In this document: in pieces, positions 22,579 through 30,657 of the stretch
Numbering within the stretch: position 1 is the stretch's first letter
Layout: each line of letters starts with the position of its first letter
Assembly: GCA_934091015.1 (NCBI GenBank)
Contig: CAKOKM010000010.1
Location: 1-32,003, forward strand
DNA length: 32,003 bases
DNA from: an uncultured Bacilli bacterium
GTDB lineage: Bacteria > Bacillota_I > Bacilli_A > RF39 > UBA660
Direction of reading: 5' to 3'
Program-made: the position numbers and the translations under genes
Notes under the pieces: model-generated
Told to the model about the DNA's origin: nothing
Databases searched by the model: none
The model's input: the letters and a program-made list of their open reading frames with translations, nothing else

Positions 22579-23684
22579 TGTTTATTCATAATTTAAGATA
22601 TAATATAAAAATATTGTTTAATAATAAAGTGTTGATATTTTGGACTTTTATATTTCCAATAATTTTAGGTATATTCTTTAATATGGCTTTTTCAAATATT
22701 GAAAGTGATGAAATGCTTAATGTGTTTGATATTGCTATTGTTGATAATGATGAATTTAGAAACGATGAAGTGTATGTTAAAACATTAGATGCTTTATCAA
22801 GTGAGTCAGATGATAAGTTATTTAATATTAAATATACTGATAAAGATGATGCGGATAAATTACTTGAAGATGGTGATATTGAAGGATATATTTATTTTAG
22901 TGATAATAAACCAAATATTGTTATAAGAGAAAACGGTATGAATCAAACTGTATTACGATATGTTGTTAATGAGATTGAACAAAATAAAACTATATATGCT
23001 GATGTAGGTTTTGTTCAAAATATTAAAAGTAATGTTAAGATGGTTGATGTTTCAAGAGATAATTTAAGTTATATGCAAATTGAATATTATAGTTTAATTG
23101 CAATGGCAGTTATGTATGGTGGAATGCTGGGGCTTACGGTTATTAATAATTCCTTAGCAAATATGAGTGATAAAGGTAAAAGAATTGCTGTTTCTCCTAA
23201 TAAAAAAAGTAATATTGTATTAAGTGCAATAATTGGATCTTATTTTGTTAGTTTAGTTGGATTATCTATTTTAATGGTCTTTTTAAAGTTTGGATTACAT
23301 GCTGATTTTGGTAGTAATCTTGGGCTTGTAATCTTGCTTTCACTTGTAGGAGATTTAGCAGGAATATCTTTAGGTGTTTTAATTGCTTCCGTGTTTAGAG
23401 TTAGTGAAGGAGCTAAGACGGGAATTACAATTGCAATTAGTATGTTTTTATCTGTTTTATCAGGTATGACTGGTGTTACTTTAAAATATGTTATTGATAA
23501 AAATGTTCCAATATTAAATTTGGTTAATCCATGTAATTTAATAACTGATGGTTTTTATTCTTTATATTATTATGATACTTTAAATAGGTATTTTAGGGAT
23601 ATAAGTTTTCTTTTGATATTTGTATTAATTGCGTTTGTTATTTCTTTCGTAAGTTTAAGGAGGGAAAGGTATGATAGTATTTAA
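22578..23684 (+). CDS. ABC-2 type permease, first subunit
   Basis: 368 residues. TM1 is near 16-36 (VLIFWTFIFPIILGIFFNMAF), followed by a large extracytoplasmic domain (about 40-165) and five helices in the C-terminal half, including EYYSLIAMAVMYGGMLGLTV and VNPCNLITDGFYSLYYYDTL. This is the standard ABC-2 export layout. It begins within the ATPase stop and overlaps the next permease by 14 bases; the two probably form a heterodimer. Confidence 0.88.
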   Translation: MFIHNLRYNIKILFNNKVLIFWTFIFPIILGIFFNMAFSNIESDEMLNVFDIAIVDNDEFRNDEVYVKTLDALSSESDDKLFNIKYTDKDDADKLLEDGDIEGYIYFSDNKPNIVIRENGMNQTVLRYVVNEIEQNKTIYADVGFVQNIKSNVKMVDVSRDNLSYMQIEYYSLIAMAVMYGGMLGLTVINNSLANMSDKGKRIAVSPNKKSNIVLSAIIGSYFVSLVGLSILMVFLKFGLHADFGSNLGLVILLSLVGDLAGISLGVLIASVFRVSEGAKTGITIAISMFLSVLSGMTGVTLKYVIDKNVPILNLVNPCNLITDGFYSLYYYDTLNRYFRDISFLLIFVLIAFVISFVSLRRERYDSI

Positions 23685-24819
23685 AACTATTTTAAAGATA
23701 TTAAATAAGTTAAAGGGATTAATTATACTTTATACTATTATGTTGATATCAGTTACAGCAATTAATCAAACTAGTAGTAATGTAGATAGTTTTGAAGAGA
23801 TTAAGCCAAGTGTAATTATAGTTAATAATGATAAAAGTGAAAGTAAAGTTACTAATCATTTTGTTAAGTACTTAGAAAATCATATGGAAGTTAAAAATAT
23901 AGATGAACATGATGAAGAAAAAATTGATGATTCACTTTTTTATAGAGATGTAAGTTTGGTTGTATATATTCCAGATGATTTTGGAGAAGATTTATTAGGT
24001 AGTAAAGATGTAAATGTTGAATATAAAACTAGTGGAGATAAAGGATCTTCTTATGGAAAGATGTTAGTTCAAAATTATTTTGATTCTTTTAATATTTATA
24101 ATAATTATTATAATGGTGATGAGTTATTTGGAAAGTTAGATAATGCGTTAAATCTTGATTTAAATGTTGAGGTTAAAAGTAAGGTAGATACTAATAGTTT
24201 AAGTAGAATGGCTAGATTTTTTAACTTCTTAAATTATGCGATTTTGGCTGGATGTGTATATTCAATTAGTATGATTCTTGCTAGTTTAAAGAGTGAGAAT
24301 GTTAGAAAGAGAACGATAGTTAGTAGTTATGATTATAAAAAATATAACCGAATCGTATTAGCGTCTTGCTCAATTGTTATAATTGGAATGTGGATTCTTT
24401 ATATGATACTTGCTTTAATTATTTTTAAAGATTTGTTTATTAGTATGAATGGTTTATGGTATATAATTAATTCTTTTGTGTTTAGTTTATGTTCATTATG
24501 TATTGGTTTCTTAATTGGAAATATTACGCAAAATAAGGGAGCAATTAGTGGAATAGTTAATGTTGTTTCACTTGGTTCTTCTTTCTTATGTGGATGTTTT
24601 GTACCGTTTGAATTTATGCCTGATTATGTTATTAAGATAGCTCATATTTTTCCGACTTATTATTTTGTAATTAATAATGAGGCTTTAAAAGTTATGGATA
24701 ATTTTAGTTTAAGTAGTGTTAGTCCTTTAATTCTTAATATGGGTATTGTATTAATATTTGGTGTGTGTTTTGTTATTATTACTAATTATGTTAGTAAGAA
24801 GAAACAAGTGTTAAATTAA
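23671..24819 (+). CDS. ABC-2 type permease, second subunit
   Basis: 382 residues. One N-terminal helix (about 14-32) precedes an extracytoplasmic domain (about 35-180), then five helices (about 185-375), with FLCGCFVPFEFMPDYVIKIA and the FPTYYFVINNEAL block near the end as in other ABC-2 permeases. ATG 23671 has AGGGAAAGG just upstream, inside the previous gene. The operon ends at the terminator at 24882. Confidence 0.88.
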   Translation: MIVFKTILKILNKLKGLIILYTIMLISVTAINQTSSNVDSFEEIKPSVIIVNNDKSESKVTNHFVKYLENHMEVKNIDEHDEEKIDDSLFYRDVSLVVYIPDDFGEDLLGSKDVNVEYKTSGDKGSSYGKMLVQNYFDSFNIYNNYYNGDELFGKLDNALNLDLNVEVKSKVDTNSLSRMARFFNFLNYAILAGCVYSISMILASLKSENVRKRTIVSSYDYKKYNRIVLASCSIVIIGMWILYMILALIIFKDLFISMNGLWYIINSFVFSLCSLCIGFLIGNITQNKGAISGIVNVVSLGSSFLCGCFVPFEFMPDYVIKIAHIFPTYYFVINNEALKVMDNFSLSSVSPLILNMGIVLIFGVCFVIITNYVSKKKQVLN

Positions 24820-24881
24820 TAAGATATCTAATTATAATTTATTTATCAAAGCTATGATGTTATATGCATATGTGTTCTTTT

Positions 24882-24900
24882 GATGTTTAAACATCTTTTT
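24882..24900 (+). terminator. Terminator of the TetR/ABC-2 operon
   Basis: GATGT (24882-24886), TTAA, ACATC (24891-24895), then TTTTT. It lies about 60 bases past the last permease stop. Confidence 0.65.
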
Positions 24901-24903
24901 AAA

Positions 24904-25141
24904 ATGATGAATATGAATTTATTTGATGATTTACTTAGTGCTTAAATTATTTATAAGTTAGATTAATTAACTGTATATTATATTAAAAATAATGAAAAAA
25001 TTAAGAAAGAATCTTTTGAATTAAATGCATTTATTGGAATAATGAAATAAGAAAATTAAAATGAATATACATTTTTCTAAATTTTTATCTAGCGTAAGTG
25101 ATTCAGTTATTAAAGAGTGGTCAGATAGCATTTTAAAATAA
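24904..25141 (+). pseudogene. Possible remnant of a degraded gene
   Basis: From ATG 24904 one frame reads in protein-like pieces broken by stops at 24943, 24964, 25048, 25057, 25078 and 25090. The pieces include NNEKIKKESFELNAFIGIMK. After a one-base shift near 25093 comes VSDSVIKEWSDSILK, ending at TAA 25139. The segments look like coding sequence, but I recognise no family and the number of stops is close to chance for such AT-rich DNA. Confidence 0.3.
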
Positions 25142-25164
25142 TAATGAATAAGTAGATAGTAAAA

Positions 25165-25173
25165 TGTTATAAT
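25165..25173 (+). promoter_or_regulatory. Extended -10 promoter for the 59-residue ORF
   Basis: TG-t-TATAAT (25165-25173) is a perfect extended -10, 24 bases before the ATG at 25198. No good -35 is seen. Confidence 0.45.
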
Positions 25174-25197
25174 TTAATTAAAAATATGAGGTAGTTT

Positions 25198-25377
25198 ATG
25201 ATTTTTAATTTTAATAATGATATTGATATTATTTATGCTTTAGATTATTTTATAAAGAGAGATTCAAATAATTTAAAAATATATAATCCAAGTAATTTTA
25301 ATTTTGATTTGAATGATTTGGATAATTTATATAAGAATTATGTAACTGAAAATGGAATAAGAGAATGGATTAAGTAA
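25198..25377 (+). CDS. Small unknown acidic/aromatic protein (59 residues)
   Basis: 59-residue frame beginning MIFNFNNDIDIIYALDYFIK and ending with NYVTENGIREWIK. It has GAGGT 6 bases before ATG and an extended -10 promoter, so it looks expressed. No motif or family is recognised. Because it lies in a degraded stretch, it might be the N-terminal remnant of a longer gene rather than a complete small protein. Confidence 0.5.
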   Translation: MIFNFNNDIDIIYALDYFIKRDSNNLKIYNPSNFNFDLNDLDNLYKNYVTENGIREWIK

Positions 25378-25444
25378 TTTGTAAATATTTATAGTTATTT
25401 TGTTATATAATATTTCAAATTAAATTTTGAGAGAAGATGAAGTT

Positions 25445-26020
25445 ATGTTAAATAAATATGAAACAATTGAATTAAAAACAGATAGATTAATTTTAAAAAA
25501 AGGTACTAGTGAAGACTGTATTAAAGTCTATGAATACGATATGCTTAAATGTAGAGGTGTAGGTGGTATTGATATAATAGAAAAATCTTTAAGTAAGATT
25601 GATTTTATTGGTAATGATAATAAAAAATATTATGAACAGTGTAAAACTAATAAGATGTATGATTGGTATATTTATTTAAATGATGGAACTCCTATAGGAA
25701 ATATTGTAGCTGATAGAGAGGATGATAGTATTAATTCAATAGAATTATCTTTTAATATGCATCCTAATTATTGGAGAAAAGATTATATGACAGAGGCTAT
25801 TAAGTGTATAATAAGTTATTTATTAGATAATTATTATGATAATATTGTTATTGGTTATGAAACAGGTAATATAAAAAGTAAGTCTTTTATAGAAAAATTA
25901 GGTTTTACTTATTATAAAACTATAAATAATGTATATGAAAAAAATGGAATTAATATAGATGTTAATTTATTAATTATGAATAAAAAAGATTGGAAAAATA
26001 ATAATGGAGGTATTATATGA
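25445..26020 (+). CDS. GNAT family N-acetyltransferase
   Basis: About 191 residues from ATG 25445 (AGAAG upstream; a TTG 18 bases earlier lacks a site). It is a RimJ/RimL-like GNAT: LKTDRLILKKGTSEDC at the N-terminus, the acyl-CoA region ELSFNMHPNYWRKDYMTEAIKCIISYLL, and the closing NIKSKSFIEKLGFTYYK. It moves an acetyl group from acetyl-CoA to an amine; the target is unknown. It ends in TGA sharing ATGA with the next gene, so the two are translationally coupled. A TATAAT at 25406-25411 is a possible -10. Confidence 0.82.
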   Translation: MLNKYETIELKTDRLILKKGTSEDCIKVYEYDMLKCRGVGGIDIIEKSLSKIDFIGNDNKKYYEQCKTNKMYDWYIYLNDGTPIGNIVADREDDSINSIELSFNMHPNYWRKDYMTEAIKCIISYLLDNYYDNIVIGYETGNIKSKSFIEKLGFTYYKTINNVYEKNGINIDVNLLIMNKKDWKNNNGGII

Positions 26021-26337
26021 TTGTACAAACTGCAGGAAGAGATTCTTTGGGTGATTTTGCTCCTAAATTTGCACATTATAACGATGATGTGTTATTTGGA
26101 GAAAATTGGAACGATGATGCAATTGATGTTAAAACTAGATGTATCATTACAGTTGTTGCTTTAGTATCTAGTGGAATTACAGATAGTTCTTTAAAGTATC
26201 ATTTAGAAAATGCGAAAAAGAAAGGTATAAGCAAAGAAGAAATGGCTGGAATTATTACACATATTGCGTTTTATGTTGGATGGCCGAAGGCATGGGCAGC
26301 ATTTAATTTAGCTAAGGAGATATATGAAAATGAATAA
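26017..26337 (+). CDS. Carboxymuconolactone decarboxylase-like protein
   Basis: 106 residues with the all-helical CMD fold. The family pattern is clear in LGDFAPKFAHYNDDVLFGENW, KTRCIITVVALVSSGIT, LKYHLENAKKKGISKEEMAG and IITHIAFYVGWPKAWAAF. The AhpD-type CxxC redox pair is absent, so peroxidase activity of that type is unlikely; the histidine in ITHIAFYVGW is kept. It is coupled to the GNAT gene by an ATGA overlap. Confidence 0.85.
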   Translation: MIVQTAGRDSLGDFAPKFAHYNDDVLFGENWNDDAIDVKTRCIITVVALVSSGITDSSLKYHLENAKKKGISKEEMAGIITHIAFYVGWPKAWAAFNLAKEIYENE

Positions 26338-26374
26338 GGAAGAATATGATAAGTTGGGTATGATAAAATGTTAA
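26330..26374 (+). CDS. 14-residue ORF coupling two genes
   Basis: ATG 26330 lies 10 bases after AAGGAG and opens the frame MNKEEYDKLGMIKC, which stops at 26372-26374. Its stop overlaps the start of the next gene (ATG 26368), which itself has a poor ribosome site. It may be a coupling leader, or the surviving start of a lost gene. Confidence 0.3.
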   Translation: MNKEEYDKLGMIKC

Positions 26375-26802
26375 TTGTAAATTTGGGCGGTACCTGTGGT
26401 AATAGTAATTGGAGAGAATCTTTAATAAAACTTTTGAATCCAAATATAAAGTATTTTAATCCATTAGTAAGAGATTGGAAATATACGGAGTCTACAAAAT
26501 CAGAAAAAAAGCAACGAATGCAGGATAGTGATATTTTATTGTATGTTATTACGCCAGAACAATTTGAATTTAGTGCTATAGCATCTGCGGTAGATTATAG
26601 CAATAAAGTACCAAGTAAACTTGTTTTTTGTGTTTTATATGAATATAATGATATGAAAATGGAAGGTCATATGTTAGAAAGTATAAAATCAGTAGAAGAT
26701 ATTATTAAAGATAATGGATGTATAACTTTTAATAATCTTACAGATGTGGCAAATTATTTAAATAATGTTGCAATTAATTATGAAGCCCCTATAAATGTTT
26801 AG
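26368..26802 (+). CDS. Nucleoside 2-deoxyribosyltransferase-like protein
   Basis: 144 residues. The start LIVNLGGTCGNSNWRESLIK and then KYFNPLVRDWKYTE resemble the Nuc_deoxyri_tr2-type family, with a Rossmann-like core (DSDILLYVITPEQFEFSAIA, VDYSNKVPSKLVFCVLY). Family members cleave or transfer deoxyribosyl groups of nucleosides; many are of unknown substrate. Walker or membrane segments are absent. Translation is probably aided by a 14-codon frame ending across its start. Confidence 0.6.
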   Translation: MLIVNLGGTCGNSNWRESLIKLLNPNIKYFNPLVRDWKYTESTKSEKKQRMQDSDILLYVITPEQFEFSAIASAVDYSNKVPSKLVFCVLYEYNDMKMEGHMLESIKSVEDIIKDNGCITFNNLTDVANYLNNVAINYEAPINV

Positions 26803-27108
26803 TGTAAAACTAACTCTAATAGAAATAAGTAATGAGGATTTAAGGTGTGATTGCAAAAATATAATTATATTTTTAAATTGAAGGAATAGATTCTGTTAGG
26901 TAAACACTAAAAATTTACTCCCTATACAATAAAAAGAAAATATAATAATCTTAAACTACGAGAGGAAGAAAAAATTGGTGATAAGTAAAAAGTATAGTGC
27001 GGAATATAAAAGAAAAAAAGTAGAAGAATATTTAGAAGAAATAAAAATAATAAAGATAAAATGATTGCTCCTAAAGGGGTAGGTTATTGTTTGGTTGTTA
27101 AAAAATAA
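26803..27108. other. Gene-poor stretch with one short candidate frame
   Basis: No solid gene. An AT-only palindrome (AAAAATATA then TATATTTTT, 26855-26874) could stop + strand transcription. A frame of about 28 codons near 26977 (GTG, with GAGAGGAAG upstream) reads VISKKYSAEYKRKKVEEYLE then EIKIIKIK. It faintly recalls the HTH start of IS3-type transposases, but it is too short to call. Confidence 0.4.
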
Positions 27109-28014
27109 TTATTTTTTCTTTTTCTTAAATATTAAGTATCCAATGGAAGTTAGAAAAATCGGTGGAATAATTTTTTCTATGATGCTTGATTTTTCTTCTT
27201 TTGGTGGTTCTGGTCTATAAATAGTTAATTTATAATCTTTTGTTGTTTTATCTTCAGCGGTTACATGAATATTTATGATATTGTTTCCATAATTTAATGT
27301 TGGATTAGGATTGTCAATGTTTATGATTGCATTATCATTATCCGGAATACATTCTATAGATACACTTTCTTGATCTGTTTTTACAGTATATGTTGCTTTA
27401 TTATTATAAAAATTAATTGTATCTTCATTTATATATGCTTTTATATTAGTGTTTGATTTGAAGTCTTCTTCTTTTGTAATTATGAATTTATATTCTTTTG
27501 TTGATTCATTTTCGGCTGTTACAATAATTGTTATAATGTTTTCTCCTGTAATAAGATTTTGGTTTCCATTAATAGTATATGTTGCTTTTTCATCATTTAA
27601 AATAACTTTGATATCTGCTGAAGAATTTTTAGTTGTGTAATTTATGTCTTCAACATTTTGATATAATGTTTCATCTATAATTATTTCTTTTATTCTGATA
27701 TCATTATTTTTAATTACTTGTGTAGTTGTAGTGGTAGTAGTAGTAGTTGTAGTAGATGATGTGGTTGTTCTTTTTATAGTACTTCTTTTGGTGGTAGTTG
27801 TTCTTTTTGTAGTTTTTTTAGTTGTGTTGTTTGAACTACTTGATCCACCAGTTCCGCCATTATGACAGTGATACTGACCATTATAAAGGCCCCATTTTGA
27901 ACAATTTGTTTTGCATGTATGACAACCATTTGCATCTGTTTTTCCGGGATGAGCAAATACGATTGTTGGAATTAAAGTTATTAATATTAAGACTATTTTA
28001 GTTTTCTTTTTCAT
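27109..28014 (-). CDS. Membrane-anchored protein with YHYH motif and cadherin-like beta domains
   Basis: 301 residues. A signal peptide (about 1-21, ending FAH) is followed by a Cys/His cluster (HPGKTDANGCHTCKTNC...YNGQYHCH, about 22-50) of the YHYH type, which may bind metal. Next comes a Thr/Lys/Ser-rich linker (about 58-100) with runs of Thr, then two cadherin-like beta-sandwich repeats (about 105-183 and 189-266). Their ends match: TAENESTKEYKFII and TAEDKTTKDYKLTI. A C-terminal helix (about 281-297) closed by KKKKK anchors it. It is therefore a cell-surface protein with a Thr-rich stalk; its ligand is unknown. AAAGGA lies 8 bases before the ATG. The lipoprotein gene diverges from it. Confidence 0.8.
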   Translation of the reverse strand: MKKKTKIVLILITLIPTIVFAHPGKTDANGCHTCKTNCSKWGLYNGQYHCHNGGTGGSSSSNNTTKKTTKRTTTTKRSTIKRTTTSSTTTTTTTTTTTQVIKNNDIRIKEIIIDETLYQNVEDINYTTKNSSADIKVILNDEKATYTINGNQNLITGENIITIIVTAENESTKEYKFIITKEEDFKSNTNIKAYINEDTINFYNNKATYTVKTDQESVSIECIPDNDNAIINIDNPNPTLNYGNNIINIHVTAEDKTTKDYKLTIYRPEPPKEEKSSIIEKIIPPIFLTSIGYLIFKKKKK

Positions 28015-28128
28015 TATTACATTCCTTTACTATATTAAGTATAGCATTTAAATGTAAAAATTGTTATATGATTGATTAAATATTTATGATATAATCATTG
28101 TATGAATAAATAGTGTTAGGTGGAGAAA

Positions 28129-29154
28129 ATGAAGAAAAAATTTATAATATTTTTAATGGTGATTATGCTTGTTTTGGTAACAGGATGTGAAAATGCTTTT
28201 GTAAAAGATAAGGTTAAAATAAGAGAAGTAGAAACAAAATCAATTAAGTTTACAGATTTTGATAATGGATTAATTAAGTTAAAGATTCCTGAAGGATGGA
28301 AAGTTGACGTACTTGGAAATTATATTCATTATACTGTAAAGGTGTATAATCCGGAAAAACCAATTTATCAATTTTATTTTAATCTTAAGGTTGAAGGTTT
28401 TAATAAAAGTAAGGAAGCAAAAGCTTGGCAACAAAAGTATTATCCAAATAGTATGTTTGCAAAAACTTCAGTAATAGAAACTAAAGATACAGAAGGATAT
28501 TATAAAATATTTAATGATATGGGACCTTTAAATAATACTGATCGTTTTACTTTTCCTATGTTAACTGATTTTACGGTTATTGAAAAAATAGGAAAAGATA
28601 TTCTTGGAGGAGATATTTTAAGAGCAACTTTTAAAGATAGCGCAGGTACACTTGGAGAAGGAATATTTTCGGCATATGTTTATGATGCAGGACCATATTA
28701 TGTTAATGAAAATATTATATCTGGCAAAAAAATAGATGTATATTATTTGAATGTATATGATTCAATCTTTATTACAGCTCCAAAAGATGAATTTGTAAAC
28801 TGGGAAGAAACTTTAAGTACAATTGCTGGATCACTTGAATTTACAGATACATTTATTAATGGTTTTAATAAAGAACAAGATGCTGTTATGAAAAATTTTC
28901 AGAGTATTAGAAATATTTGCAATCAGATAAGTGATGGAATTATGGATTCTTGGGAGAAGAGAAGTAATAGTTATGATATTATGAGTCAAAAACAAAGTGA
29001 TGCAATTTTAGGTTATGAAAGAGTTTATGATACTGAAACTAATGAGGTATATAAAGCTTATAACGGATTTACTGATGATTATACTGGAGAAAGATATAAA
29101 TCTGTTACTGATGAAATGTATACAAAAGGAATTAGTGGATATATTGAAAAGTAA
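28129..29154 (+). CDS. Lipoprotein of unknown function
   Basis: About 341 residues from ATG 28129 (AGGTGG upstream). A lipobox is clear: a basic start, a hydrophobic segment and LVTGC at about 17-21, so Cys is the lipidated residue. The mature part begins with a beta-rich half (FTDFDNGLIKLKIPEGWKVD, DVYYLNVYDSIFITAPKDEF). A helical second half follows (around SLEFTDTFINGFNKEQDAVM, NICNQISDGIMDSWEKRSNSYD), then a short C-terminal part with the TDDYTGERYKSVTDEMY signature. No catalytic motif is seen. It is exported and anchored outside. A TATAAT at 28090-28095 is a possible -10. The small membrane gene follows 19 bases later. Confidence 0.7.
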   Translation: MKKKFIIFLMVIMLVLVTGCENAFVKDKVKIREVETKSIKFTDFDNGLIKLKIPEGWKVDVLGNYIHYTVKVYNPEKPIYQFYFNLKVEGFNKSKEAKAWQQKYYPNSMFAKTSVIETKDTEGYYKIFNDMGPLNNTDRFTFPMLTDFTVIEKIGKDILGGDILRATFKDSAGTLGEGIFSAYVYDAGPYYVNENIISGKKIDVYYLNVYDSIFITAPKDEFVNWEETLSTIAGSLEFTDTFINGFNKEQDAVMKNFQSIRNICNQISDGIMDSWEKRSNSYDIMSQKQSDAILGYERVYDTETNEVYKAYNGFTDDYTGERYKSVTDEMYTKGISGYIEK

Positions 29155-29173
29155 TTAAAAAGGTGTGATTTAA

Positions 29174-29368
29174 TTGAAAAATTTAAAAGCTGGATTAACG
29201 CTTATAGTGTTAGGAAATATTTTATATATGTGTTATATATATTTTTGTGGAAATGAGAGTATTAGTATAGGTGAATTTAGTAGTGGTTTGCTACTTGGTT
29301 TATCAATCGGAATTAATTTAGTGGGAATAATTATTTCGGCTCTATATGTAAAAAATAATAGTAAATAA
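29174..29368 (+). CDS. Small two-helix membrane protein
   Basis: 64 residues with two hydrophobic helices (about 4-24 and 34-58) and a short Lys/Asn tail. The start is TTG 29174, supported by AAGGTG 9 bases upstream. No family is recognised; it is likely cotranscribed with the lipoprotein gene. A strong terminator begins at its stop. Confidence 0.6.
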   Translation: MKNLKAGLTLIVLGNILYMCYIYFCGNESISIGEFSSGLLLGLSIGINLVGIIISALYVKNNSK

Positions 29369-29397
29369 GTAAGTTATGAAAATAATTTGCTTTTTTT
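29368..29397 (+). terminator. Terminator after the lipoprotein/small membrane protein unit
   Basis: AGTAAGTTAT (29368-29377) pairs with ATAATTTGCT (29382-29391), 10 bp with two wobbles, around a GAAA tetraloop, followed by seven T. Confidence 0.82.
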
Positions 29398-29398
29398 T

Positions 29399-29425
29399 GG
29401 AACTTTTTTGTTAAATATGCAACTA
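29399..29425 (+). promoter_or_regulatory. Possible ECF-type promoter upstream of the sigma gene
   Basis: GGAAC followed by T-rich DNA (29399-29410) and CAACTA about 16 bases later (29420-29425) recall the GGAAC/-10 layout of autoregulated ECF promoters. The segment lies 20 bases before the sigma ribosome site. A classical sigma-A promoter is not seen here. Confidence 0.4.
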
Positions 29426-29444
29426 TATTAGTGAGGTGGATGTA

Positions 29445-29984
29445 ATGATCGATCAAGAAACCTTATATAAATTTGATAAATTGTATAATGAATCTTATAA
29501 AAATGTCTTGAAATATGTTATTTGTAATTGTTCAAATGTGGAAGATGTTAAAGATATTGTACAAAATGTTTATGTAGATTTGCTTAAGAAGATTAATAAA
29601 GTAAATATTGATAATGTGAATGCGTATGTTATGGGAATTGCTAGAAATACTGTTAATGAGTATTATCGTTTTAATTATAAGGTTAGGTTAATTAATTTAT
29701 TTTCTAAGGATGAGGAATTTGATATGACTTGTAATATTCCTGATGATTTTGATTTACAAGATGAGGTTATAAAACAAGAGGATATTAAGTTTATATGGGA
29801 TTTTTTGAAAAGGAAGAAGGCAGTTATTTTTAAAGTTTTTTATCTATATTATTATGAGGATATGAGTATTAAGGATGTTGCTGGATTACTTAAGATAAGT
29901 GAATCTAATGTAAAACATTATTTGTATAGAACTTTAAATGAACTTAAAGTTGTAATGAAAAACAGGGGTGATGAAAATGTTTAA
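29445..29984 (+). CDS. ECF-type RNA polymerase sigma factor
   Basis: About 179 residues from ATG 29445 (GAGGTGG upstream; an in-frame GTG lies inside that site). Sigma-2 is at about 8-75 (KFDKLYNESYKNVLKYVICN, VEDVKDIVQNVYVDLLKKI, YVMGIARNTVNEYYR). A short linker precedes sigma-4 at about 120-175 (KKAVIFKVFYLYYYEDMSIK, DVAGLLKISESNVKHYLYRT, LNELK). Sigma-3 and region 1 are absent, which is diagnostic of the ECF group. The partner membrane gene overlaps its stop by 8 bases. The upstream sequence may be its own promoter. Confidence 0.9.
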   Translation: MIDQETLYKFDKLYNESYKNVLKYVICNCSNVEDVKDIVQNVYVDLLKKINKVNIDNVNAYVMGIARNTVNEYYRFNYKVRLINLFSKDEEFDMTCNIPDDFDLQDEVIKQEDIKFIWDFLKRKKAVIFKVFYLYYYEDMSIKDVAGLLKISESNVKHYLYRTLNELKVVMKNRGDENV

Positions 29985-30651
29985 TAGAAAGAATTTTAAA
30001 AAAATATTTGATGAAGAATTTGATTGTCAAAAGATGAAAGAACAAATTTTAATTAAATATGATAATAAAAATGGTAATAATATGGTTAAGATGTTACGTT
30101 ATGCTGTCATCGTGATAGTTTTAATTATGGCGAGTGTATTTGTTTATAATAAAAGTTTAGTGTTTAGTAATGGTGGTAACGTTAGTAATGGGGATAATAG
30201 TATAATTTTGGTTAATGAAATTAGTAGAGTTGGTGTAACTAAGATTGATGCTGATATTAAAACACAATCTATAGAAAAATCTGATTCCTATTTAAGTGAT
30301 ACATGGGTGCCTGAAGATTTAAATAAGTTTAATGGTTATAGCGTGTATACTAGAGGAACAAATAAAAGTGAATATGATAATTTAAATTGTTATGTTTATT
30401 ATTTTTCTAATGATGTTGGTGAAAGAAATATAAGAGTTGCTTTCTCTGATAAGGGTAAACCTGTAAGAGATTATGGTTTTGATAGTGATAATGTATTAAA
30501 ATCTACTATTAATAAGAATGAACTTGTTATTTACAAATATGAAAATATTTATTTTGTAGAATTTAATTATAATGGTGTTAATTATGATATTGAAACTAAT
30601 GGTATTAATCTGATTGAATTAGAAATGTTTTTAAAATCGATAATTAAGTAG
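29977..30651 (+). CDS. Putative membrane-bound anti-sigma factor
   Basis: About 224 residues from ATG 29977, 8 bases past AGGGG; two upstream in-frame starts are too close to it. A charged cytoplasmic N-terminus (about 1-36, with KKIFDEEFDCQKMKEQIL) is followed by one helix (about 37-57) and an extracytoplasmic domain (about 70-224) resembling DUF4367-type sensors (WVPEDLNKFNGYSVYTRGTN, VYYFSNDVGERNIRVAFSD). Overlap with the sigma gene, one membrane pass and the size make an anti-sigma role likely. No zinc-binding HxxxCxxC motif is present. PrsW-type cleavage is possible but unproven. Confidence 0.65.
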   Translation: MFNRKNFKKIFDEEFDCQKMKEQILIKYDNKNGNNMVKMLRYAVIVIVLIMASVFVYNKSLVFSNGGNVSNGDNSIILVNEISRVGVTKIDADIKTQSIEKSDSYLSDTWVPEDLNKFNGYSVYTRGTNKSEYDNLNCYVYYFSNDVGERNIRVAFSDKGKPVRDYGFDSDNVLKSTINKNELVIYKYENIYFVEFNYNGVNYDIETNGINLIELEMFLKSIIK

Positions 30652-30657
30652 GAGTTT

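Noticed and set aside
26977..27062. IS3-type transposase start
   Set aside because: Only about 28 residues with a vague KYSAEYKRKKVEEYL resemblance; no DDE part, no terminal repeats and no target duplication.
27720..27780. Microsatellite or CRISPR-like repeat
   Set aside because: It is the codon run for the Thr-rich linker (ACN codons on the minus strand), with no spacers.
27449..27956. Frames of 63 and 60 codons within the YHYH gene
   Set aside because: They are out-of-frame or antisense readings of the Thr-rich and beta-domain coding sequence.
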